A program made the translations under genes and the position numbers. A DNA stretch of 64,000 nucleotides. It comes from Thalassia testudinum. Taxonomy: Eukaryota; Streptophyta; Magnoliopsida; Alismatales; Hydrocharitaceae. The notes beneath the pieces are model-generated. The model saw nothing but the letters and a program-made list of their open reading frames with translations. It was not told the DNA's origin and made no database searches. The stretch lies in NCBI GenBank assembly GCA_037157565.1, contig JAZHRO010000073.1:11166501-11230500 (forward strand). The letters are read 5' to 3'. Positions 21,767 through 33,580 of this stretch are shown in pieces; positions within the stretch are counted from its first letter, which is position 1, and each line of letters begins with the position of its first letter.

Positions 21767-24043
21767 TGTCGGAAATCGTAGTATAGTCGTGCTAAACCCT
21801 TGATCAAAATATTTAATTATTTACAAAACTCACTTAGATTTCTTTTCTTTTTAGAATTTGCATCCCAGTCATTTGTCTCTGGGAGGCATGAAAACAAGTC
21901 AAGATTTGAATCGGCATTTCTAACCTAAATCTAATCTAACCTAATATTTTTGTCTTTTTTGTGTTTTTTGATTTTTTTTTTTGAGACACAAAACGAAACC
22001 TAGATCTAGACATGCTAGCTAAAACCTAAGTGACTACGTGCATCTAAGTGGGCCCATGGTGGCCGTGCATGGTGTGACAAACCTAAATGGGACGCTCCAA
22101 AGTACATTAATAAGCATGCATCAAAGTTGTAAGTCGTGAAGATAATAGCATACATACAAAACCATTAGACAAGAGTATCATGCATCAAAAATTAAGTCAC
22201 TATAAAATCCGAATACATGGAAATAAAGCTAAACTAAAGAAAGGGATCAACCAAGAGAGGCTAAGGAGAAGCCTTCTTTACCATCCACTAAAGAGAGGAG
22301 GATGGGTGTGTGCACCCAAGTGGAGAGAGGAGGGTGTTGCACCCTTTCTCTACCAATGGCCGTCATTGAAATGACCTTGAGGGTGGTCTTCTCCATGGCC
22401 GTCTAAGAGGAAAAGAAAATGGGGGCGTAGATCCTCTATGGTGGAAGAAGCGGGCACGCCCACGAGAAGAAAGGAGAAGAGAGTGTTGCACCCTTTGTGA
22501 TCTCCTTCTTCTAGCCACCCTTGAAGATGCTTGGAGGAGGGCTTCTTCCTAGCCATCCATGGAGGGAACCTTGGAGGAGGAGGACGGCCTTGAGAGGGAG
22601 AGAAGGAGGTGTGGTCGCAAGTTGAGAGGAAGAGAGTGAATGGAGATGGGAGCAATTTCGTGGCTCTCTCTTTGTCCTTATGGGAAGGCTCCATTTGGTT
22701 GCCATTTTGGTGGCTCCAAAAATAGCCAATGCCACCTTTTTAGGATCTAGGTTTGTCACAAGTTTTAAGGTTTCCAAGAGAGTGTGCGTGGGTTTGGTAG
22801 GGGTAGAATAGGAAGGGGTGTGTGTGTGTATGGTTGGGTGTGTGTTTTTCGTAGGGCTAGGTTGTGGGTTTTGGTGGGATTAGGTGCTAAATAGGTTGGA
22901 TCATTTTAGATTAGGTGGGTATGGACCTAACTAGGCTTAGGAAAGTCTAATTGGATAGGAGTGAACCTAATTAGGTCTAGGTCAAGTCTAATTGGATTTG
23001 TGCATGTGATTAGGCTAGGGTAACCCTAATAGGTATGAGTCAATTAGATCTTAGGTGGATCTAATTGGGCTCGAGTGCACCCAATCAACTATAGATGCAC
23101 CCAATTAGGTATGGGATGATTCAATTGGGTTAGGGATAGGATAAGTAGGGCTATGGATAGTGGACTAGGCTTAAGAAGTCTCTAATTAGGTTTCATAGGG
23201 TGTCTGGTGGGGTTCCTAGGTCAAAATAGGCAAGCTAAGGCTTCCAACACCAAAATCAGGAACCATAGAGTAGTATCAGACATCCAGAATAGTGGTCAGA
23301 CGTCTTATTTTACAAAATTGGATGTCTGGACATTAAATTAGATGTCAAATTCTATGTTAGTATGAGTTCTTCCTTCCTAGATTGTTATTATGCAAAAATC
23401 AGATGTCCAACCAGATGTTTGGATGTCTTAAAAGGTGCTGGAGAGTGGGTTTTAGGTTTTCTAAGGTGGATTTTGGTTCCTAAGTGTTTGGGAGAAGGAT
23501 AGGGTGGATAAGAACATGGATAGTGCTATCCATGTTTGGGTTTTGAGGCTAAGGTGTCCTAATGGAGGTTGTTTTGGGTTTAGGAAGGTTGTCCTAGGGT
23601 TTCTAAGAGTAAGGATAAGGCTATCCTCCTCACTCTTCTTGTCTGGTTCAGTCTTCTTCTTCCTTTATTACTTTATTCCACTATCTCCTGCATCTTGGAT
23701 CACTTTATTATCTGCAAATAGCAAAAAAAACCATTAACTAGCAGGATATCCCATCTTATTCCAAAATAGATTGATGCAATGCATGATATGCAAGATATGA
23801 GTGCAATATCCACAATTTAAGCTAGGTTCAGACATTATTTAGGTTGATTAGGACCCATGATTGATGTGCAATCAATGCACATATCAAATAAGGAGCATAA
23901 TTGTATGTATTAGAATGCAAAACAAATACAAAAATATTTATAAGCTAGGATTAATTACTACTTAGCTTAGGTCATTAAACTATAAGAAAATGTATTCCAT
24001 ATATACTTAAGCCAAATAAATTTCCAATAAATTGGACTTATCA
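21767..24043 (-). mobile_element. LTR A2 (family A), 3' LTR position
   Basis: It starts TGTCGGAAATCG and ends GGACTTATCA, and is related to the solo LTR at 6540-8689. A polypurine module follows at 24044, so it acts as a 3' LTR. No family-A 5' LTR adjoins any primer site in the window. The only primer site reached across this internal region (57161) is followed by a family-B LTR. Confidence 0.75.
23279..23427. repeat. three 26-bp GACGTC-like modules in LTR A2
   Basis: Hexamer pairs at 23279/23299, 23321/23341 and 23402/23422, all with 20-base spacing. Several hexamers have decayed to GATGTC or GACATC, as expected for CpG loss, yet the spacing is kept. Confidence 0.8.
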
Positions 24044-25077
24044 AATGCCCCCAAGCCTAAGTTTTACTAGTCCCTAGCAAAAGTGAAAAGTGATGGAAGT
24101 GACTAAAAGATTTCTTCTTTTCTAATTCCGAAAATTTAGAGATTTAGATAAATATGAAGTGATAGTAGCTCGGGTAACAGATCTAAGTGAAAAGCCAACT
24201 TATATTTGAAGTTCGTACTTAATCCTTGATAAAATTCTACCAGAATAGACAACTACTTCCCTCGGGGATAAAGTAGAAAAAAATCTGTAATTTGACCTCG
24301 ACATTCTGGCTTAAATAAGAGATGCAGAGTCAAATGGATCTGTATTTGGTGGCTCACACTCATCTAGTGCTACATGTAGTCTAATACTGCAGACTCTAAA
24401 TCTCTAGACTATCAAACGAGTCAACTCAGAGAAAAGCTAAAAACTATGCTCTCTTAACGTTCCTTTGCGGTCACTCGCACTCTCTTTTCTTTTTCCTTTT
24501 CTTCTTTCTTTTCTGAGATCACATATCTTACCAGATTTTGTACATGTACTCAATGATCGGTGACCTCACCTGACATTCACACTTTAATTAAAGTTATAAT
24601 AACCCTACAACTAAGTTAGAAGTCCTCAACCAGTATTCAAGCGATTAGAAATACTAAAAAATAGGTATAGGTCATATTTGGTGGATTACAATGGGTGTTT
24701 TTATTGCTTCAATGATATGGACACTTGATAGAATTGACACCTAAGATAGTTATAACTCGAACATATTTTTTTTCTTTATATATATATATCCTTTTTTTCT
24801 CTTTTTTTTATATTTCTTTTCTTCTTTTTCTCTCTTTTCCTTTCCTTTTTTATTTCTTTTTTTCTTTTTCTCTCTTTTTCATAACTCAACACATGACGTA
24901 GACTTTTATTCATGAGGCATTACTAGGGATGATGATGATCAAGAGAATATTATGTAGCTTATTTGATGGAAGTGCTTATTCTCGACACCGGGAAAGGATG
25001 GAAAGGACAAGCGTATTTCTGAACTTTGACACTAGTACCCTCCTTGAGCCGAGAATTCTATGAAGGACGATCGTAGC
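24044..25077 (-). other. element A/B internal 3' region with polypurine-hairpin module
   Basis: It begins with the outer module at 24044-24082 (GCCCCCAAGCCTAAG, TTTTACTAG, TCC, CTAGCAAAA). The rest is non-coding, with long T/C-rich tracts at about 24780-24880. It continues, after removal of E2 and E4, at 42741-42862 and 53237. Confidence 0.7.
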
Positions 25078-25787
25078 TGATGCGTTGGAAATTCGTCGCA
25101 GAAAGGATTGGATTTGGAAACCCCGTCGTCGTAGTTCGATTCGTGAGAAAATCCGTTCATCAGATAAAATTTATAACCGAAACTTAAAAAGTGAGTCCCA
25201 AGTCGAACACGGGTAGGCGAACGTTTGGTTTTGAAAATCCGCGTTTCGCTTTTTATTTATTTTTGTCATTTTTATCTTTTCTAATTTTTTTGGTATTTTT
25301 AGCAAGTAAGAGATTAAGTCGATGAATTTTAGCTAATCTACTTGCAAAATAAAAGAGAGAGAGACAGAGAGAGAGAAACAATCATGTATTTTTATAATCA
25401 AATGTTTATTACAACTAGGAAAGCAGGAAAACTATACTACAAAAGCAATAAAGATAGACATAGGTGAGAGAAATCCCCCTCGATGGTCGCTTGGAGGATG
25501 ACTCGCTCTGACGTCGCCTGGAGGAAGGTGGTGAGGAGCGGGACGAATAAGGACGAAGTTGGAGGACGGAGGGCGAGGCAGGATGGCGTCGCGGCAAGAA
25601 TCTTCTTCCCCAAGGGAGGTGAGAAGATGGTCATGGGATGCTCCACGAAGGGGGATGAGAGGTAGGAACAAATGTTTGTTTTTTACTCTAGAGGAGCATC
25701 TTGAGCTTGGGACAAGCTCTCTCTAGAGCTTTGGAGGTGGTGAGAGGAAGAAAGGAAGAGATGAAGAGGAAGGGGAGGTGCAGGGGT

Positions 25788-25796
25788 CCTTTTATA
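25788..25796 (-). promoter_or_regulatory. TATA box of the E2 3' LTR
   Basis: Minus-strand TATAAAAGG, identical in the partner LTR at 41521-41529. Confidence 0.65.
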
Positions 25797-26261
25797 GTGA
25801 AGGGAAGAAGAGGAAATCCGTCCACGTGCTATAGCAACATCAAATGCGTCGCTGAAGAAAAGCCTTGGATGTCGCTAAAGGGCTGGCTGGCGATCGCACA
25901 TGCACACCCTCCGCAAGCACAGCTGTTGCAAGGTTGAATCGTTGTGGACTATCCGATCTAAATTTAATGGTTGACGTTTGCACTGAGCTCGTGCTTGAAA
26001 TCGCGCTGAGCGCGCGCTTAAGGTTTGAATGGGCGCGGCAAGAGGATCGTGGCTGTTGGATGAGCGATGAGAGGTTGAGATCGCTCGAGGATAAGCGTCG
26101 TGGATCCCGCGCATGTGATTGAGCGTGAGTTATTGCGTGATCTAGTGCGTGCACACATCAAGCGAATCTGATCTCGCCACATTGCCACACTCTCCCCTGC
26201 TTGATGATCATCCAACGAACGCAATTCGATTGCACCCGTGCTCCACATGATCAGGCATCAT

Positions 26262-26331
26262 GGTGGGGTCTAAACGGTGGTCCTTGCGTCATGGGCTAGG
26301 GTGATACCCAACATGCTATCGGCATGGATTG
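26262..26331 (-). other. tRNA-like segment in the E2 3' LTR
   Basis: A-box-like TAGCATGTTGGG (26307-26318) and a degenerate B box (26264-26276) on the sense strand. The better-preserved copy is at 41991-42062. Confidence 0.45.
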
Positions 26332-27008
26332 TCAAGAAGATGAAAGTGTGCACGTCCTCTCCTAACAGCTGGATCTCGATCCAACGGTTGAGATTTCGTC
26401 CCCACGTTCTTCTTGGAGTAGAGTGGCATGCCGAGGTGATTCACAACCGTTGGATTATGATCCAATGGCTAGGATCGTGTGATGATATGCCTGCAAGATG
26501 GAGTGGTGAGGCTTGGACGAGTTTAGGCGGCTATGATGGCGCCACATGGCACCATCATGACCGTCCATTTTCTTCGCTTTATAGGTGGCACCATAAATGT
26601 CGGATTGGGTTGATTCTCATGCCGTTAGGCTGCGATCGTCGATCCGAATCCGTCCATGCAGTCGGATTTGGCGTTTGAAGCTCTGAATTACGTCACCTAG
26701 TCCCTTGGCTGTTGACCTTTCTCGGACTGCATATGGTGCTATGGGATTCCGATCTCAATGATTTCGGAGGCATTAGACTCCGATCATCATCTTGATAAAA
26801 TCCATATGATCAAATCATCCATCCAAGGCCCTGAAATAAATCTCCTTCCCTCCTAGCCATAAAAAGGACATAATTAACCTAAAATATACACAACTATTCT
26901 AAATGCAAGATGATGCATGCTATGTAATATTTATAACATGAAATGCAAATCTAAGCTTAGGAACATGCATGAATAGGCATTTTATCCTCAATAGCTGTGT
27001 ATATATCA

Positions 27009-28606
27009 TACCCCCATGCTTATCTTTTGCTAGTCCCTAGCAAAATTAAACTATATGCTACTTATAAAAATAGAATTAAGACTTGATCGCTTAGGCCTAA
27101 GTTGTTTATTAACAATATAAAATTTCAACTAAGGTCCTAAACTACGAAAACTCAACAATACCCGGGTGTCTGTCAGAATGCAGACCACCCAAGTCCTCGC
27201 CTTATTTGAAAAGGGAAGATACATTCTTTTATTTTTCTTCTTTTTTGATTTTTTTGGACTTTTGGAGTTTGAGAGTTTCGGGATAACTTTTTATGGCTAC
27301 CCGACCTGCCCAAGACTCGTAAAGGACTCTAAGTGCTAAGCATCTTGTGAAAAGGTGATAGACTCACTAGGCAACTGTTAAAATGGACTTCAGGTTTCTA
27401 TGTCCGAGATGATCTTAAAGATTTCTGCTAGAGGTTTATCTTTCCGAACGGTAGCTTTCTCCCTACTTTTAAATTTTTTATGGAGGCGACACAAGGGTGA
27501 ACCTAGTATATATCTCCTCGATTTATTCTACTTCCCTGCTTCTTCCCTAAGTATTTTGGGAATTATTTGTGCATTTTTGTGAGCTAGGCTCTGGACAATC
27601 GACCAATGGGCTGTTATCCATGGTAAGTTGCCAGCCATACTCGTGCGGTGAACTGTGATTTATTTTTCTATTTTTTCTCATTTTTCTTTTCTCTTTTTTT
27701 CTCTTTTTTTTTGTACCATTTTTTTTATTTTTCTAAGTAGGTGGCTTCCTTGATCTAAGATTTACTTAAAAGCAGTAGAATAAGTGTGGTCAAGTAGCTG
27801 AGCTATGGACAATCGGCCAATGGGCTGTTACCCATGACAACTTGCCAGCCATACTATCCTAAAAAGTTCATTAGCTACCCAACTTCCGAATAAATCGTCG
27901 AAAAGTGAGTCAGTGCAAATAGTGTGTAGATGATTAAGATTTACAATTCCCTCAAATCAGAGGGCGGGTTGATAAGTCGTGTACTTATCATCCCAATTTA
28001 TTCACCAAATTAAAGTAAAATTACTTGGCGAGAACTCGAGACTAAGTCCACATTCGAGTGGACACCCGAGCTAATTAAATCCGAAGACCTGAAGAGTCTA
28101 AGTGTTCAGGTCATATCGTATCGTTTCCTAAAGTTAATAACTTCCAAATGCCTAAGTTCTCTTCTCCTAATTTCTTTTTTTTTCTTTTTGAATTTTCTTT
28201 TTTTTTTAAGAAACTAAAAGAAATTCTACGAAGTTAACAGAATGATTTCAGGAATTAATTATCCACCCCCCATGCCTAAATGATGCCATGTCCTCATTGT
28301 AAAAATAAAGACATGAAAAGGGTGGAATAAATAAAATATCACTTGAATTTCATGACAACCTAGTCAGCTCTGCAGAGAGAAGACAGTATACACACGCGCT
28401 AAGTTTAATACCTTCAAGTAGGCATAATACACATACAAGGAAGAAATTGAGAATTCGCAAGTGCAGGTCAGAATCAAAATCAAAAGATTAATCCTCAAAC
28501 CCGCCAGCAAAAGATGTCCACAGACGTGGACTAAGTTATGGTGTAGACCCATGCCCCAGGTCGAGTAGTTCTAAGGTTCTGGATGAAAATCACCCAGAAC
28601 CTAAGA
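27009..28606 (-). other. E2 3' non-coding region
   Basis: Outer polypurine module at 27009-27045 (TACCCCCATGCTTATC with the hairpin TTTTGCTAG, TCC, CTAGCAAAA). The TGATAAGT stem-loop is at 27970-27990. The inner module is at 28263-28304 (CACCCCCCATGCCTAAA). The rest is non-coding and collinear with the same region of E3 and E5. Confidence 0.75.
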
Positions 28607-28842
28607 TTATTGTGCTTGTAGGGCTGGGCCTGTGATTGGTGGTGTGTAACCCAGGACTAAAGTGTCAGATTGATCTGATTCATTAAACTCGGGTGTCCAC
28701 TTAAAGTTCAACTCAGAAAGATAGTCAATTATTCCAAGCATGGGTTGCACATGAAAGATATCATAAGGGTCCTGGTAGAAAGTAGGTGGTTTCAGGTCAA
28801 TAGGTACCCTTAGATCCAAAATCATAGTTCCCTAAAAAGTAG
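28607..28842 (-). pseudogene. E2 ORF, C-terminal piece
   Basis: Reads TMILDLRVPIDLKPPTFYQD, DIFHVQPMLGIIDYLSELNF and TPEFNESDQSDTLVLGY, ending in a stop at 28607. It is the downstream part of the ORF that starts at 39577 and is separated from it by the E3 insertion. No known domain is recognised. The composition (acidic, aromatic, proline-containing) resembles the unknown ORFs of the other pol-less elements here. Confidence 0.6.
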
Positions 28843-29549
28843 TGGTCAGGCGTGTTTCGCATGTTAGAAATCGAGGTTACAAGTAACCCGTCGTCGTAGT
28901 TGCAAAACACGTCAATTAGATAAAATTTATATCGAAACTCCAAGGGAGTCTCAGGTCGAACACAGGGAGGCGACGTTTACTTATTGATAACTGTGCTTCG
29001 TTTCGTTTCTTTTTGGTATTTTGGGATTTTGTTATTTTTTTGTATTTTTGAAATAAAAGAAAACAAGCAAACGTATCACAAGATAGAGATGTTGAACAAA
29101 TCTGATATATATTACTTCCAATGTCAATTACAAGAAACTATGAAAGCATATAAAGAGAGGGAGGTGAGAGAAAATCTCCTGAATCGGCTATTCGGCAAGA
29201 CAACGACGCTTGGCGGAAGCTCGGACGAAGGAGGTGAGGAGTGGGACGATGGAGGTGAGATGCTGGAGGACATCGAGTTGAGGAAAGCTTCGATGTAGCT
29301 CCGGAATGGAGGTGAGAAGACAGAGTTGATCTGCTACCGGAATGGAGGTGAGAGGATGGCTTCAAGGCAACCTGTGAAGGGAGATGGGGAGTAGGAGGAA
29401 TATTTGGTGGGGCAGAGGTTCGCTATACTAATAGGCACCTTGGGAGCTTGAGAACAAGCTCTAATGGAGCGTTGGTAGGCTTGCTAGAGCTTGGGAGTAG
29501 GTGGGAGTAGAGTAGGTAGAGATGGCTTGGGAGGGAGGGGGTGTAGGTC

Positions 29550-29558
29550 CCTTTTATA
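29550..29558 (-). promoter_or_regulatory. TATA box of the E3 LTR
   Basis: Minus-strand TATAAAAGG, at the same relative place as in the E2 and E5 LTRs. Confidence 0.65.
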
Positions 29559-29884
29559 GTGGAGAAGAGGCTAAAAATGGATTAAAGGACCTTTAGCGAC
29601 CTCCAGACCATTGCTGGAAACGTTGCTGTAGATAGCTCACCTCCACTCACGCCCTTAATTGGCTCTACTGGCTTGCAAAGAAATAGCGACGGCTGTAAGC
29701 GTCGCTGTAGGTCAACCCAGCTGTTGCTGAAAGCTAGCGCCAACCGCCTTTGCGCCCGCGCTGCATTGCCCTGCTCATCATGCGCGCTGACCGTGCGCAC
29801 CCTACTGTGTTGCACTTGCTATGTGTCGGCGTGCGCATGTGCGCGCGTGCTGCCATGCGCCCGCCCCAAATTACGAATTGGAGG

Positions 29885-29953
29885 GGCTGCGGGGATTCGA
29901 ACCTGCGCCCTCCCTTTGCAAACCGGCGCACCAACCATTGCGCCAGACCTTCC
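29885..29953 (-). other. tRNA-like segment in the E3 LTR
   Basis: The minus strand has a consensus A box TGGCGCAATGG (29935-29945) inside a GCGC/GCGC D-arm-like stem. A consensus B box GGTTCGAATCC (29893-29903) follows at normal tRNA spacing, then a CAGCCCC acceptor-like end. Stems are imperfect, so it is a tRNA relic or tRNA-derived element rather than a functional tRNA gene. Confidence 0.65.
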
Positions 29954-30408
29954 TTTGTGTTGTGAGGAGCGGCTTGGTGCAACCGCTTCCCAGCCGTTGG
30001 ATCTTTATTCAACGGCCAGGATTGAAGGGCGCGGATGGAGAAAGAGTTGAGAGGTGCTGCTGGCTGGTGTTGGGCGGCCTGGATGGCGCCACGTGGTGCC
30101 ATCTAGGTCGCCCATCTTCTTCTTCTTATAGAGGGTGCCACGGTGCTCAGATCGAGATGATTCCTGCGATGCTGAACTGTGATCATCACTCCGGATCTAT
30201 CCGTACGATTGAATTTTCCATCCGAAACCTGTATGGATGTCGTATTGCCCCCTGGCCATATAAAATGAAGGAATTAATATACAAAACATACAACTATCCT
30301 AAATGCCATGCAATGGATGTTATGCAATATTTATAACATGATATGCAATGCTAAGCCTAGGAACTATAAAAAATAAGCAATTTATCATGAATTTATGTGT
30401 GTTCATCA

Positions 30409-31590
30409 TACCTCCATACTTACTTTTTGCTAGTCCCTAGCAAAATTAACCTAAATGCTATGTATAAAAGTAGAATCAGGGTTCGAGTAATTAGGCAGAA
30501 TTCATTGATTGCTTTAGAAAATTTCAACCCCAAAACCTAATTACAAAAAAAACTCAACAGTGCCCGGGTGCCTGCCAGAATGCAAACCGTCCAAGCCCTC
30601 ACCTTATTTGAGAAGAGAAGATAAAAAAAAATTTCTTGTTTTTCTTCTTTTCTAATTTTTTTTTTGTACTTTTGGAGTTTGAGAGTTACGGGATAACTTT
30701 TTACAGCTACCCGACCCGCCCAAGACTTGAAAAGGACTCTAAGTGCTAAGCATCTTGTGAAAAATAGTGAAAGACTCACTAGACGGCCGTTAAAACGGAC
30801 TTCGGATTTCTACGACCCTAGGTGACCTTGCCTAAAGGTTTATCTTTACGATCAGTGACTTTCTCCCTACTTTCTTTTATATGGGGTCAACACAAGGGCG
30901 AACCTAGTGTATATCTCCTTTGTTTATTCTACTTCCCCGCTTCTTCCCTAGGTGTTTTGGGAATTATTGTGCATTTTTTTTTGTGAGTTGGGTTCTAGAC
31001 AATCGGCCGATGAGTTGTTACCACCGACAACTTGCCAGCCATACCACCCAAGTCGGTCCATTAGCTACCCAATTTCCATAAAAACTACCGGAAAGTGAGT
31101 CAATGCAAAAAAATGTGTGTAGATGCTTAGGCTTAAAGTCCCCCCAAATCAGAGGGCAGGTTGATAAGTCGCATACTTATCATCCCAAATTATTTACCAA
31201 ATTAAGATAAATTTTAATTGGCGAGGACTCGAGACTAAATCCACATTCGTGTGGACACCCAGGCTAATTAAGCTCAAAGACCTGAAGAGTCTAAGTATTC
31301 AAGTCTCAAAGTATCATTCCTAAAGTTTACAACTCCTAATGCCTAAGTTCTCGTCTCCTAATTCTACTTTTTTTTATCTTTTCAAATTTTCATCATTTTT
31401 TTATTTATTATTTTATTTTTATTATTATTTTTTTAATAAGAATCAAATAACAAAAAATCACTGCTACAGCTGACAAAATGGTTATAAAATATGTCCACCC
31501 CTCCATGCTTAGCTATTGCAATGTCCTTATTATGAAAAAATGAAAGCATGTAGGAGAGTAGAAGTGGAAGAATAGCACCTGGTTTCTGTG
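30409..31590 (-). other. E3 3' non-coding region
   Basis: Outer polypurine module at 30409-30445 (TACCTCCATACTTAC plus TTTTGCTAG, TCC, CTAGCAAAA), the TGATAAGT stem-loop at 31162-31182, and the inner module at 31495-31537. No coding sequence. Confidence 0.75.
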
Positions 31591-33065
31591 AGACTCTAGT
31601 CAGCTTGGAACAGTCTTTATATGTGCTGAGTTTAGTGCCTTCCGGTGGGCGATGATTAGCCCACGGTGGTTATGGCAAGGTAAGAGCAACCTTGTCTGAG
31701 ACGGGTTCAGGGAGCACATGGTCAACAAAGGGTTTGAGATGCTATCCATTGACCTTGAAAATATTACCCATCTTTGGGTCAGAGATTTCGACGGCCCCGT
31801 TAAAGAAAATCCACTCAATAACGAATGGGGCGCCCCATTTAGATCTGAGTTTACCGGGGAAAAGCTTCAATCGAGAATCGAAAAGCCTGACCTTCTGGTT
31901 CGGCTCAAAGCTCTTACGTGAAATCATCTAGTCATGGAGAGCTTTGGTCCTTGCCTTATAGATTCTGGTGTTTTCATAAGCATCATTTCGTAGCTTCTCT
32001 AACTCAGATAGTTGGAGTTTCCTGGTTTTCCCGGCCAACTCAAGGTCCACATTACATTTCTTGATGGCCCAAAATGCTCGGTGTTCAAGTTCTACAGGTA
32101 AGTGACACGCCTTCCCAAACACCAAACGGAACAGAGACATACCGATAGGCATTTTGTACACCGTACGGTAAGCCCAAAGAGCATCATCTAGCTTTTGGGT
32201 CCAGTCCTTCCTATCAGGCCTAACAGTTTTCTGCAAAATGTTCTTGATCTCCCGATTGGAGACCTTGGCCTGTCCGTTCATCTGAGGGTGGTAAGGTGTG
32301 GAAATCTGATGGCTCACCCCGTATTTCCCCAGTAAATTCCAAAACTTGGCATGAGTGAAATGTGTGCCACCATCACTGATAATTACCTTAGGAACCCCAA
32401 ACCGACTGAAGATATTTATCTTCACAAAATCGATGACCACCTTGTGGTCATTGGTCCGGGTGGGAATTGCCTCAATCCACTTGGACACGTAATCAACAGC
32501 AACCAGAATATACTGGTGTCCAAATGAAGGAGGGAAGGGTCCCATAAAGTTGATGCCCCAAATGTCGAAAATTTCGATGGAAAGAATTGGGTTCAGGGGC
32601 ATCATATCTCTCTTAGCCACGTTCCCGAGTGTCTGGCATCAGGTGCATGACTTAGAGAGTTCCTGGGCATCCTTAAATAATGACGGCCAATAGAATTCGA
32701 ATTGCAAAATTTTTGCGGTCGTCTTTTTCCCGGAAAAGTGTTTACCACATGCGGATGTGTGACAGAACTCAAGTATGCTATGGAACTCGATTTCCGAGAC
32801 GCATCGATGAATAATTTGATCTGCGCCAATGCGGTACAACTCGGGATCATCCCAAAAATAATATTTTGCCTCAGATACAAGTATATCCCGTTGCTATTTG
32901 GTCCAATCCTGGGGGATTTGACCAATGGCCAAATAATTGACAATATCCGCAAACCAGGGGGTTTAGATTCCCGAGACTATGAGGATAGTTTCATCCAGAA
33001 AAGTATCATAGATCGGAACATCCGGATGAGGAGAATCAATTAGGATTCTCGAGAGGTGATCCACC
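31591..33065 (-). pseudogene. E3 integrase and pol C-terminus, catalytic residues lost
   Basis: The zinc finger is readable (HTSACGKHFSGKK at about 32760, then CTXCQTLG at about 32650, with the first inter-Cys residue region carrying a stop). The core reads [35 protein letters not shown] and [15 protein letters not shown]. The first catalytic Asp is Asn (GIDF to GINF) and the catalytic Glu, 35 residues after the second Asp, is Lys (QAEV to QAKV). Both are G-to-A changes in the coding strand. Downstream, [19 protein letters not shown] and WGAPFVIEWIFFNGAV are the usual Athila/Tat C-terminal signatures. The main frame 31928-32620 is open for 230 codons, but the protein could not catalyse integration. 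Confidence 0.92.
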
Positions 33066-33580
33066 ACTACACTTTGTGCCCGGTTTTATCCCTGATTTCA
33101 AGATCGAACTCTTGAAGCAGCAGAATGCAGCAAATAAGCCGGGGTTTGGCATCCTTTTTGGCCAAGAGATGTTTCAAGGCCGAGTGGTTGGTATAGATGA
33201 TGACACGAGAACCTAACACATAAGCCTTGAATTTTTCTAAAGCAAAAGCTATGGCTAGCAATTCTTTTTCAGTAACGGTGTAGTTCCTCTAGGCTTCGTC
33301 TAGAGTTTTGCTAGCGCAGTAAATCACAGAGGATTCTTTGTCAATCTTTTGACCCAAGACAACCCCGATGGCATAATTAGATGTGTTAGCCATAATCTCA
33401 AATGAGGTTGTCCAAACCGGTGGTTGCAATACCGGGGCACAGGTGACTACCATTTTCAATAAATCAAATGCCTTACGACATGATTCATCAAACTCAAACG
33501 GCGCGTCTTTGGCCAAAAGGTTACTCAAGGGCCGAGCAACCTTCGAGAAATCCTTAATGAATCTTCTATAAAAACCCACA
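33066..33580 (-). pseudogene. E3 RNase H, catalytic Asp residues lost
   Basis: [20 protein letters not shown] leads from the reverse transcriptase connection into RNase H. Where family members, and E5 here, have CDASD, this copy reads ANTSN. Where E5 has IYTD, this copy reads IYTN. The Glu in [14 protein letters not shown] is kept. One stop separates DEA from [11 protein letters not shown]. All the Asp-to-Asn changes are G-to-A. RNase H normally removes RNA from the RNA-DNA hybrid and makes the polypurine primers, so this copy is inactive. Confidence 0.9.

Larger units (their letters stand above)
25078..27008 (-). mobile_element. E2 3' LTR
   Basis: It runs from TGATGCGTTGG to TATATATCA. Contains the U5 motif GAGTCCCAAGTCGAACACGG, a TATA box and a tRNA-like segment. 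Confidence 0.9.
28843..30408 (-). mobile_element. E3 3' LTR
   Basis: It runs from TGGTCAGGCGTG to GTTCATCA, with the U5 motif CAGGTCGAACACAGGGAGGC, a TATA box and the clearest tRNA-like segment of the window. Confidence 0.9.

Noticed and set aside
29885..29953. A functional tRNA gene
   Set aside because: A and B boxes are good, but acceptor and T stems have several mismatches and the segment is repeated in related LTRs.
29821..30336. Open frame of 171 codons on the plus strand
   Set aside because: It overlaps the GC-rich part and tRNA-like segment of the E3 LTR, antisense to the element, with no protein-like features.
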